Source of the DNA: a virus
Direction: 5' to 3' (one strand)
IMG/VR virus record: IMGVR_UViG_3300030109_001083
Span: 1 to 20,228 of that record
DNA: 20,228 nucleotides
The notes beneath the pieces are model-generated. The model saw only the letters and a program-made list of their open reading frames with translations, searched no databases and was not told where the DNA came from. Every line of letters begins with the position of its first letter. The first letter of the stretch is position 1. This document shows, one piece after another, positions 5,801 to 17,200 of the stretch. Position numbers and translations under genes: made by a program.

Positions 5801-8254
5801 ATGAGTTATAGGATTTATAGTGGAAATAAAAAGTCATTAGTATTTCCTATTATGGGTGACGGTTATGTTCATTTAGATTATAGTAAACATATACCCTCTG
5901 GAACTGAGACAACACAAGTTGGAGAAGGTTATGGATTATGGGGGCATAAGAGTTCTTTTACAATTGAAGGTATTATAACTCCTTATGATATAAATGGATT
6001 TGGTTGGACTTTAGGTGCTGACTTTATGACTAAAAATAGTGCTGGTTCTGCGGCTGGAACTCCTTCTATTAGCACTAATGTAGATGCAACTAATTTAGAA
6101 TTACCTTTTAACGATAAAGCCTTTTCAGCAGTAGGTAATGTAGGAGTTGCTAGTTCTCGTTCATCTGCTTATTTTTCTCATAATCATGTTGCTTATTTAG
6201 GAGTAGCCATTAATAATTCAGTTGTTGATATTGTATTGTCTAATGTAGAAGACTTAAGAGGAAATAACTATATTAGAATAAATAATGAAAAAATGGAAAT
6301 AGTATCTATTGAAAAAACATTTGGTAAATATACTAAAGTTAAAGTCACAAGGGGATATGATGGAACTACTGCTACTGCTCATGCTTCTCAAGATAAAGTT
6401 TATACAGATAATAGATTATATCAAAAAATGACATTATTTTATAATAACAATTGTGAGTTTTATTTAAAGAATATGACTAGAACAAATATGAATCAACCCG
6501 CTGAATATAAAATTGGCTGTGTAATAAAAGGTAAAGATAAAAATGGAAACACTAGAACAGTAACTACTGAAAGTATTAATCCAGTTATAACTGCTGATAA
6601 AGAATATTATGGTGCGACAATAGAACAAACCACTCAAACAACGAGAACATTCGGTAAACCAGTTTATCTGAATAGCGAAGATAGAGTAAAATATCATAGA
6701 TTAACAGATGATTTTGTGTTAGATTGTGAACCTATACTACCTTCTAATCAAAATATTACTACTAATGGAACTGTAACTACTTTAACTTTTAGTGGTCTTA
6801 CTATAACTTTAGGTGGTTCTGGTAGTCCTACTTGGACTGATTATGTTAGTTTAGCGGCTGGAAGGGCATTAATAAAAATTATAGGAAGTTCTAGTAATGA
6901 TGGGTATTATACAGTAAGGGCTTCAAGTTCCACTGTTCTTACAGTTGACAATACTCATGGTTTTACTGGATTTACGAGTGAATCTGTAGCAGACGCTACA
7001 ACTGTAAAGTTTTATTATCATACTAAAACCATTAGTGATAGTTTTAGTTCTTTGAGTTTTATGAGAGCAGGTTACACTAGTTATTTATTTGATGGAGCAT
7101 CTGCAATAGATATGTCAGAAAAGTTATGGAGAGGAAGAAAATTATATGGTCAACAACATTCTTCTGGAACTTATTCTGCTTCTGTTGAACAAAAAGAACC
7201 AACTTATCTAGGTTATGTCGAAGATATACATTATTCTAGCGTCCTTGATTATGTTTTTATGGCCGCTTGTAAATTAGTTAAACCTATAAGAACTACAACT
7301 GAAACTAAAATTTATGTTGATGATGCTAGGGATATATCTGTAAATGATAAATTAAGATTAGGAACTGAATTGATGAAAGTTACTGGTATTTCTGGTAATG
7401 TTCTTACTGTCGTAAGGGGGGATATTAGCACAACTGAAGTCACTACTTTTGTGAATGCTTTTAATGGCTCAACAGATAATCAATATTCTGGTAGTGGGTA
7501 TGGTTCTAATGCTAGTGTTCCAGTAAAAGAAGAATATAATTTTTCAAGAACTTTATACAAAGTTATTCCATATGGGACATTAAATGGATTTAAAATGGGA
7601 AGTGAATCGGGTGCGGCTTCTGATGAATTCGGTTTACATTTATTTGGGGAAACTTGGAAAGAAGCATCTTATGTTTTAAGACCATTTCATTTGGCTATAG
7701 GTTATGACGTTAATGCTAAAAAAATAACTTTAATGGTTGATGGAGTTCCAGTTTCAACTCAAACTTTTAATGAAGGAGATTTAAGAATAGCAAATATAAC
7801 AGGAACAGGTAATACAACTGTAACTATTACTACAATAGACCCACATGGTTTAACTGTTGGGGATGAAGATGCTGGTGAATGGATTTCTCTTGATTTAACT
7901 ACTGACGCTAATGCAAGTGGAATTTGGAAAGTTCAAGATATTATAGATGGTAATACATTTGAAATAACAACCCAAATTAATGTAACATGTAATGATGCAC
8001 AGGGAACTTTAAAAGATGTTACCATTAGAACTAATAATTCTATAGTGGAATTTGAATTTGATGCTACTGATTGTTATTTAGGTTCTAATGGTAATTCTGT
8101 TTTAGAAAATAGAAGGGCTTCTCAGTTTATGGGAGAGATGCACGAATTTACTATCACTAAAGAGTTTAAAGATAATTTTAATAGTTTAGATACATTGTTA
8201 CCTAACTTTAGAAACACTTTACTTTATTTTAGATTTGAGGGGGATAATCCATGA
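5801..8254 (+). CDS. large tail-tip protein with interrupted LamG/concanavalin-like fold
   Basis: This 817-residue beta protein has LamG-type signatures far apart: SSFTIEGIITPYDINGF near residues 51-67, LRPFHLAIGYDVNAKKITLM with VDGVPV near 626-651, and FMGEMHEFTITKEF near 776-789. LamG domains are jelly-roll lectin-like folds that bind glycans or proteins, so surface binding at the tail tip is plausible. Between these parts sit small beta modules: two of the 'VxRG' type (residues 148-201 and 501-547) and two of the 'NDGYYTV' type (354-384 and 692-724). The gene overlaps the giant hub gene by four bases (ATGA), so the two are coupled and probably assemble together. No membrane segment or enzyme motif is seen. 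The LamG call is by pattern; its interruption by modules is inference. Confidence 0.6.
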   Translation: MSYRIYSGNKKSLVFPIMGDGYVHLDYSKHIPSGTETTQVGEGYGLWGHKSSFTIEGIITPYDINGFGWTLGADFMTKNSAGSAAGTPSISTNVDATNLELPFNDKAFSAVGNVGVASSRSSAYFSHNHVAYLGVAINNSVVDIVLSNVEDLRGNNYIRINNEKMEIVSIEKTFGKYTKVKVTRGYDGTTATAHASQDKVYTDNRLYQKMTLFYNNNCEFYLKNMTRTNMNQPAEYKIGCVIKGKDKNGNTRTVTTESINPVITADKEYYGATIEQTTQTTRTFGKPVYLNSEDRVKYHRLTDDFVLDCEPILPSNQNITTNGTVTTLTFSGLTITLGGSGSPTWTDYVSLAAGRALIKIIGSSSNDGYYTVRASSSTVLTVDNTHGFTGFTSESVADATTVKFYYHTKTISDSFSSLSFMRAGYTSYLFDGASAIDMSEKLWRGRKLYGQQHSSGTYSASVEQKEPTYLGYVEDIHYSSVLDYVFMAACKLVKPIRTTTETKIYVDDARDISVNDKLRLGTELMKVTGISGNVLTVVRGDISTTEVTTFVNAFNGSTDNQYSGSGYGSNASVPVKEEYNFSRTLYKVIPYGTLNGFKMGSESGAASDEFGLHLFGETWKEASYVLRPFHLAIGYDVNAKKITLMVDGVPVSTQTFNEGDLRIANITGTGNTTVTITTIDPHGLTVGDEDAGEWISLDLTTDANASGIWKVQDIIDGNTFEITTQINVTCNDAQGTLKDVTIRTNNSIVEFEFDATDCYLGSNGNSVLENRRASQFMGEMHEFTITKEFKDNFNSLDTLLPNFRNTLLYFRFEGDNP
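6242..6403 (+). repeat. VRG-type beta module, copy 1
   Basis: This stretch encodes NNEKMEIVSIEKTFGKYTKV followed by KVTRGYDGTTATAHASQDKV. It matches the copy in the giant hub (8770-8940) in the segment RGY-x-x-TTAT-x-H. Confidence 0.7.
6860..6952 (+). repeat. NDGYYTV-type beta module, copy 1
   Basis: This stretch encodes IKIIGSSSNDGYYTVRASSS, then a strand VLTVDN. It has the pattern of a strand, a G/N turn, 'G-aromatic-x-V', and a further strand. Confidence 0.5.
7301..7442 (+). repeat. VRG-type beta module, copy 2 (diverged)
   Basis: This stretch encodes DDARDISVNDKLRLGTELMK then VTGISGNVLTVVRGDISTTE. It keeps the order strand, ND/GD turn, 'E-(K)M', strand and 'V-x-RG', but has lost the TTATxH tail. 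Confidence 0.55.
7874..7972 (+). repeat. NDGYYTV-type beta module, copy 2
   Basis: This stretch encodes NASGIWKVQDIIDGNTFEIT, a close match to the 'G-aromatic-x-V ... t-F-x-I' pattern found in many phage tail proteins. Confidence 0.5.
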
Positions 8255-11200
8255 CAAAAGGTATGGGTAACATTACAAATGTTTTTGCTATGGGCAAAGG
8301 TAATACCGAAGGCACAACAGTTTCTACTACTCCTGATACTGCTGGTAATTATACTGGTAACTTTTTAGAAAAAGCAATGTATAAAACTCCTTTAAATCCA
8401 TTATTGTGTAGAGGAAATCTTAGTGAGGATTTTGCAGATTTTAATGTTACTCAAGCGGCTACAACAGAACAGCCTCTCGGAGCATCTTTAGCGGCACTTG
8501 CTAATACTACTGGTATAAATAGTTATGAAATACATAAAGCAGATAACGCTACACTAACTAATTCTGTAACTGGTATAAATAAATCTAATAGTGGAACTCA
8601 GACTTATTCTTCTGTAAATAGAAAATATCCAGATTCTACAACTATAAGTGACCACTTATCTAATTTAGAAACTACTAGAGGTAATGTATTAAAAACTTAT
8701 AATTATGATACTAATGTTGGTCAAAGATTAGTCACAGATATAACTACATTAGGTGAAGTATTGGATGCTACTGAAACTCACATTTTAGTAGCAAGTATAA
8801 GTGGTATTTCGGCTGGAGATATTATAGTAGTTAATAATGAAGAAATGTTAGTAGAAATATCACATAGTTCACATTTACATGTAGTTAGGGGATATAATCA
8901 CACTACTGCCACTACTCATTCTAATGGAGATAAAGTTTTATTAAAAGATAATGTTAGTAATTTATGGGTTTTAGTTTATTCGGATGACCCTAATGCTCAT
9001 CATTTTGCTAAAGTTACAGAGATATTAGAACATGATATATGGGGAGATGCTATAGAATTTAGTCCGTCTTTAGGTATTGATATTGCTAAAGATACTAAGT
9101 TTGCAATTTTTGATTCTAACCAATCCTTCTCAGAAATAGATGCAGATAACCAGACTTTAGTTGCTTGTGGTTATGGGTTACAATCTGACGCTTCTAATAA
9201 TAGACATTATCTAAACACTCATGTTTCTCGTCCTTTCTTTTATTTCTTAAATGGTGAAGATAAATTAGAACCCGCTACAAGATATGTTTTAAGAAGTTCT
9301 TTTTGGGATGGCTCATCTCACACTTATACTTACTCTACATTTGTTACTGACCAAGAATACGGAACAGATATTATTGATTATGGCCCTTACACTATGGAAG
9401 CAACTTTAGTAGATATGATGTATAAAGCAGACAGCCCAGCCGCTATGAATTTCTTAGAATATAGTGATAACAGTTTAAATTTAGAAGAAAATGGGGGGAG
9501 TGCAGATACTATTACGGTAGCATCTGATACTAGTTTTGATAATCTATATACAGACTTAGATGGAACAGAAGGAACTAATTGGGGTTTAACAGGTATATTA
9601 AGAGATTCAAGATTTAGTATCATTAGTAGTGGAACATCGGGAAATAATGATGTTTATTGTGTAGATAGCGCAACGGATTCTACTTCTACAACTCTAACTT
9701 TAGATGTTGGAGATTTAACTGCGGATGACGATGTAGGCACAACAGCGGCATTAAGATTAAGATTCTTAGCCCATTCAGTAGATTTAGACCACAATAAAAT
9801 GTATTGTGCTTTTGATTCTTCTAACCATTTAAAAAATTCATTTAGAATGGCTCATAGACCTAATGATAATGGTAATTATTACGCTCATAAAATTGGACAA
9901 ACAAGATATATGCATTATACTGATTCACCGTTAACTAATAATATTTCTCCTAATGCTATGGAGATGATTGATTATGAATCTGTTACTGCTAGTGGTGGAT
10001 ATGTGGATATTGTATTCGCTGATACACAAAAGATACTGGCTAAGAAAATGAAAGAAGGCGACCCACTTTATATTCACGAAATAATATTTAATGAAGAACA
10101 GGGGTTAAATAGAGTTTCAGAAATTGGAACTTTTAATTATTTTATTGGAGATACAACTCTAACCGTTGATAATTTAACTGAAAACGAAGATATAAGATTT
10201 TTATTAATGAGTCCTATTCCAGATTCAGAAACAGATACATCAGGAGATTTTGACCCCTTATATGATGGATTTACAGTTGATGTTTCTGGAACTTTATATC
10301 ATATAATTCCAGATAGAATTACAAATCCTTCGGGTGGTTCTCAGACTATTACTCCTAGATTATGGAGAAAGGCTACTGATACAGAATATAATACAACCAC
10401 GTTGGCGGCAGGTTCAGTTCCAAGTTTTAGTGCTAAAGGATATAGAAGAAAGTATTCTTTTATTGCTGATAACATTATGACTGATATACCTATTGATTCC
10501 CATATTTTAGATTATAGTTTAGATTATGATGGTGATTCTGCCGCACCAACTAATAGAGGTTTAACTACATTTGATAATTTATTCTCCGAAGGTCTTGATG
10601 CTCAAGGCACTACTATAAATGTAGGTTCTAACGTTATGGAGAAAGAAAGTCATAGTAGAATTAATAATATTAATTTAGTTTTACGGGGAGGTTCATCTAC
10701 AGGGCATAGACTACATGTTGAATACGGAGATAAATATAATAAATTTATTAAACTTAAAACTCACCTTAAAGATGAAAGGTTTTTAGAATCTTATAATAAA
10801 ACTGATTTTCTTCCTTATTCTTATGGTTTGTCTAATGTATCTTTATATGGTTATCCTATTAATACAGGGAGTGTTCCTGTTAGTGGTAGTGAAAAAAGAT
10901 ATGATTTAAGTGAAAATGGCTTAACTACTAATAACCATGTTAGAGGAACTTTATCTTATTTAGATTATTTTAAAGGAACTTATGATATAGAAAGAAAAGT
11001 ATTCTCTGGAGTTATTGAAAGTATAGAACAAGTTGTAGAAGATGGAATGTTTAAATTAAAAGTTAGAGGAAGAAACGATGTTGGTAAATTACTAGGACCA
11101 ATAGTAAATAAAGATTTTAAATTTACAGAGGACATTGTTTATTCAACAGTAGGACCAATAGCAAGGACGGCTTTTTATGGTAATATTAATCATGGAACTG

Positions 11201-14200
11201 ATAGGGGAGTTTATGAAGTTGGTGCGACTGAAATTATAATTGATGTAGATGGTGATAGTTTAACTAATGGGGCTAAAGGTGATTTATTATTTACACATTT
11301 AGGGGTTTTTATAGGTAGAATATATAACATAGTAGGTTCTGATGGTTCAGCAACATTATCTGGTAGTAATGAACCATACACTATTACATTAGAAGAAGGG
11401 CTTCCTACTAGAATAAAAGATGTAGAACCAATTTATATCTCTGCTCAATTATCTTTAACAGATATTGTTCCAGATAATATTTCTGATACATCAACTGATG
11501 CCTCATTAACTTCACAATTTATCAGAGGTAATACTATTAGTTTCGCTAAAGCATTAAGTTCTAACCCCTTTTCCACTACTAGAGTTAACTCTTTATTAGG
11601 TGCTAGTGATAAGGGAATTATTTTCAATAGTGGTAATTCTTTGACTTTAACAGATGGTGCGCCAGTAGGAGAAGGTAATACATTAGTAGGAACTTCTAGT
11701 AGTTCTCATCCGTTGGCGAAGGGATATAGTATTCATGCTATAGATGGTATAGATTATGATTTTCCATTTTACTGTCATTTAGCAGATGAGATAACTGATA
11801 AATATACTGTTGATTATGTTAATTTACATACTGTTAATTCTTTAACTGATTACGATATTATCAGTGTTACTAATACTGATAATGAAACATTAATAGAAGT
11901 TGCTCCGATTTGTCCAGCAGTATTAGGACGAATAGATGATAACCCATTAGATAGTAGAGATAAAACTTTAGTTAGTATGGGAACTTTTCCAGATGCCACA
12001 GAAGTTACGGGCGCTGATTTACTTCCAAAAGGATATAATGGTATTTTCCAATATAGCACTTGGATAGAAGAATTAAATGAAGGGGATTTTATTTTTGATT
12101 CTGATGGTAATTTATTTGGTAGAATAATAGATATTAGTGTAGGCGCTAGTAATGGGTTACTAAATAATAGAATCGCTTTTACTTTAGATAGGCCGTTGTT
12201 TAAAAACGTCACTAGTAGCACTACTATTCATAAATATTATTTCGCCGCAAGTCCACCACAATATATAGCAAGTGATGATATTGAATTTAATTCTTTTAAT
12301 AGCACTGGGATTACTGGTGGAAGTGAAAGTACTGATTTAGATTATAGAGTATCTACTATAGAATCTTCAGATGCTACTACTAGATTATTTTTAGATAAAT
12401 TAGAAGCAGGGATGAGAATAAAAATAGAAGGACATGCGTTTAGAGATAATAATGGAGTATTTACTATTTCTCATGTTTTTACTGACGATAATAATAAATT
12501 TGTAGTTTTTCACTCTAGGAAACAGGGTAGTGGGTATAGAGTTGGAGATGATACCAGTAACAATTTAGGTTATGGTGGAATGACAGATGACGGAGAAGGG
12601 GATAATGTTAGAATAACTGTATTAACAGATTACTTTACTCAAGGATTATATTTCTTAAACACTCAGGGATTAGGACAAGGGGGAGTTGTAACTTTAGTTA
12701 ATAATTCTCTTTCTAGTCCTAATGCGGCAGATAATATTTCTAAACCCATTAAATGGTGTGGAGGTTTATATCATTATATAACTGATAATAGTGTTGCTTC
12801 AGGAAGGGGTAGTAACTCAGATGGATATAGTTATTATAATCCAAATGCTTCTGCTCATAGCATATTTTCTGATATGATAGATAGATATGGTAATACTAAA
12901 TGGAGATATTTTGGATTACAAAGAGGTAAATATTTATCATATATTAATAGAAGAAGAAAAGACGGATTAATTAAAGATGCCTATACTACAGAAAAGGGTA
13001 GAGTAAATGGTTATGCTACTGCTTATAGAATAAGTGATGCTAAGTTTGGTTCTAATAAAATAATGAAATATCCTTATGGTTATCACAATAATGATTTTGC
13101 ATGGTCTGTTAGAATGTATGATGATAACGCTAATGCTTATGTAGAGTTATTCGAATCAGAAAATAAAATTAGAACTCACCCTTATTTCTTAGAATATCTT
13201 TCTCCAGAATCAAGAGACTTTAGACCAGTAATGGGAAGTAACTTTACTGACTTTACTAAACATGGAACTACAGTTACTTCTCCCGAACATTCCGATTATA
13301 GGCTTTTACAATATCCTAGATTTATGCCTAGATTACATGATAACTTTAGAGGGGGAGACTGGCAAGAAGATACAGAAAGTCCTCTTAATAGTGATTTACC
13401 ATCAACTTTATTACAATATAGAAGATGGAAAACGGATTCAACTAATGCTTATGATTACGATATAGATTATGCAACAGGGGATGCTCCTACTTATCTTGAC
13501 CCTGCCGCCGCTAATGATAGTATATTCACCACAAGTTTAGCGAGTCAATGGGTTAAATTAAGTGGATGGCCCGATAGAAATAATAATAGAACATTTAAAT
13601 TATCTGCTCTAAGTGCAGATGTTTCTAATAAATTAACATTAGATATTAGTAAACCACCGTTTTCTCAAATAGGAACTCAAGGAAGTGTTAGTAATTCGGT
13701 TGCTGTGGGAGGTTCACAAGATGACTCTACTGGACATGAAGAAATTAGTGTTCTTTATCCTCCTTGGATTGGGCCAAAGTTTGACGGTATAACTAGAGCA
13801 AAAGACCACTGGGAATTACCAGACCCTAAAACAATGAGATGGTTTATCTTTTCTCCATCTGATTTATACCCTGATTCTATGTCAAGAAAAAACCATATAG
13901 GTTATTCAGGAACAGTTGATAGCACAACTATTAGTAGGAGTTTTACAGATTATAATTTATTATTAAAAGCCCCTAGTTCTTTTTCATCTTCAAATGTTTC
14001 TCATGAGTATTATGAAGGTTCTTTAGAAGAAGAACAGGAAATAGATGACCAATATGAATCTTTACCAATTAGTAGTGCATCTATTGTTCCTTCTAAAATG
14101 AAACGATTCGGATTAATGCGTTTAGTTGATTGCACTTATGACTGGCATTTTAATCTCATAGACCCTGAAAGACTACCAAGTGATATGTCTAAACTTAATA

Positions 14201-17200
14201 CTCCTAACTTTGAATACACTAGGTATCAACCATTAAAAAGACTTAACTTATTAATTTCTGATTATACTAATAGTGATACGAGATTAACTGTAAGTGCAAA
14301 CCCAACTAGTCTAGTTACAGCGGGCGACCAAGTATTTACAGATAAAGGATTTTATTTAGGTAAAGTTAAAACAAGAATAACTGGTGGTACTCATGCTATT
14401 GAATTACAACAAGCCGCTAGAAAACCCATATTACAATCAAGTGGAACTGCGGGAGAATATCATGGTTATGTTTATGTTTGTGGAGATGGAGTCACAACAA
14501 TATCAACACAAGATTATTATGATTCCTTTTATAGATTTCAAGTTAAAGGTAGAGCAGGGGAGAGTTCTTTTACAGAAGTTAATTTTTCTCAACCACTTAA
14601 TATGTTACAGCAAATGTGGAATGGGTGTTATCACTACCCAGAAGGCACATCAGTTGTGGGGAGTGTCGCTGGAACATCCTTTACTGATGAAATTGTAACT
14701 GATAGCGCCAACTGGGAATTTTGGCAGATACCCTATGGGGTTACTGATGGGGCTTCGGGAAGTGTTAGTTTAGGGCATAAAGGATGGTCAATAGCAGATA
14801 ATGATTATAGAAAAAATAATTTAACAAGTAGTGATAATCAAGATGTGGATGCTAATATATCATCTGCTAAATTTTTTAATCATTTTAATAAAAACTTTTT
14901 AGATGTCGTCTCTAAATCAGCATATGATTCTTATTCTAATTTAGTAGGTATTACAGCCGTTAGTCCATTTATTGCCTTACCTCCAGCATTTAGAACCTTT
15001 TATGGAACTGCTTATTCTAATGCATCTACTGGTAAAACAATTAACGTTATGCAAGAAAAGAAATTCATAACAACTAAAACTGAAACACCCGCTGTAACTG
15101 GCGTAACTAAAAACGGCACGTTAAGTGCTGATGGTGGAACTTCAATAGTTGTAAATGGTAATGATGCAGATGACCACTTTTCGGTGGGAGATATATTATA
15201 TGATAATACTGGGGCTGTTTGTGGTTTAATTAAAGCAATACCAGATGCAAATACTATAACTTTATATGAAAATAATTTAACTACTTTATCTGACACTGAG
15301 GATTTGAAGAAGGTTACATTTAATCCAATAAATACTGAATATACTCACCCTTCTAATATTTTAGAATGGCAACAATTAGGGGGTAATCCTTACGTTGGTT
15401 GTCAAGTGATTTCTTTAGGAAGATATAATGTTGAAAACTCTATAGGTGTAAATATTCATACAGGCGCTAGAAGTCAAGTATGGGATTCATGGCAGAAAAA
15501 CATGTTAGAACATTTCCCATATTCTAAAACTAGTTCAACTGCTATTCCAACGGCGGATAGTGAAGCAGAATCTAATATACCTTATGGGAATGGATTTGGT
15601 TTAATAACTGGTAGTGATTATTATTCTGATGTAAGTGGGGAGTATTCATTTTCGGTAACTAAAGGTAATTCTTTTTGGGGGTATGGTGTTTGGAATGCTG
15701 ATACAGAAGGGTATTATGGTGGTCATGTAGGTGATGGAAAAGGATATGTTGCTGATGGTGTTTTTGGTGTATTTCATCCAATATTACATGTAGGCACTAA
15801 TAAAAAATTAACTTTAACAAATGGAGATGTAGATGAATCAAGAAAAGGGATATTTGCATTTAATTCTGTTAATGGAAATACTAAAGAAGGGGTTTTAAGA
15901 TTAACTTCTGGTCCAGATGATTTAGAAGATAATAATGCTTGGTTAAATTTTGTGGATTTAACTGGTATGTATTTAGTAGGTAATATAGGAACTACCGTTA
16001 AAGGTAACTCAACTAGATTAAATTATGCCCCTTTTAATGGGGATGTATATGATATACCAGCATGGTTTAATTATAAAGAACGTAGTGATAATAAAATAAA
16101 CTTAAGACCTGATGTATTTTTTATGAGCGTTACAACCACTAGTGGGAGTGCTGTTGTTAATTATGGACCAAGCGCTTCAGGTAGCCCCGCTAATGCTAAA
16201 TTAGAGGCTGGAGATGTTTTAACTATAATAGGTGGTAATGGAGTAAATTATAGAACAATTTCTTCTGTTGATACTTCTTCTAATCAAAAGAACTTCACCA
16301 TGAGTGCAACTGCTAGTGCTAGTGGAACTATAGATGTAGCAATATATAGAGCATCTGCTTCTGCCGCAGGGGGTTATACTTCTATGGCTGATACTATGGT
16401 TGACCCTAATCATATTATTTATGTTAAAGAGCATAGAAGAAATATAACTGGTAAAACCGTTGCTCATGAATTATTATTAGATAACGTTCCTTATAATTTA
16501 TCTGGAAATGTTCAGTTTTTTGATAATTATAGAGTTATGCGACCTGCTGAAACTTGTTTATGGAGAAATTCTCCAGAAGAAATAGATATGTATAAGTTAT
16601 CAGCACAAACCACAAAGATGCCTCAAGAGGATAAAATGTATAATTATGTTCCCTCTCTATATAGAGTGCATGATGATAATTCTATTGCTGGTATTGATAA
16701 TACTGCTGAGAATATATATCTTGAAGGTAGTGTTGGTTCTAATGAAGCAGTAATGTCAATGTATGCGGCAATAGATATGGACGCTAGACATTCACAATAT
16801 ATCAGCATAGGGAATGTAAGTGCGGTTAATAATTCAAGTATAATAACTAGTAGTTCTTTATTCGGTAATTTACAAGAAGGAGATACAATAAAAGTGGGTA
16901 ATCAAAAGTGTTATGTTAAGCATAAAACTAGTGTTTCTTCCATAACTATAGCGGGTAAATATGTAGGCTCAACTGCTACTGTTGCTTGTAATTTGTTAAA
17001 TAATACCTATACAGTTTTAAGAGATTATATTCATTTGTTTAACCCAACTGGTAATAGAAATACGTTTAAATCTGGTTCATCTTATAATATGTTATTAACT
17101 GATGGATTATCAAAACAGAAAATTTCTATGACTCCCGATGTAGATTACTATGATGATAGAGCATTATGTAGATTATCAATTGGTAAAATAGAAAATGATA

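Noticed and set aside
11850-12221. Minus-strand ORF of 123 codons
   Set aside because: It lies entirely inside the giant hub gene, and its composition is that of an antisense shadow of AT-rich coding sequence with no ribosome-binding site.
14384-14698. Forward 104-codon ORF in another frame of the hub gene
   Set aside because: It overlaps well-supported hub coding sequence, which includes a GD module, and has a low-complexity translation; it is treated as a shadow.
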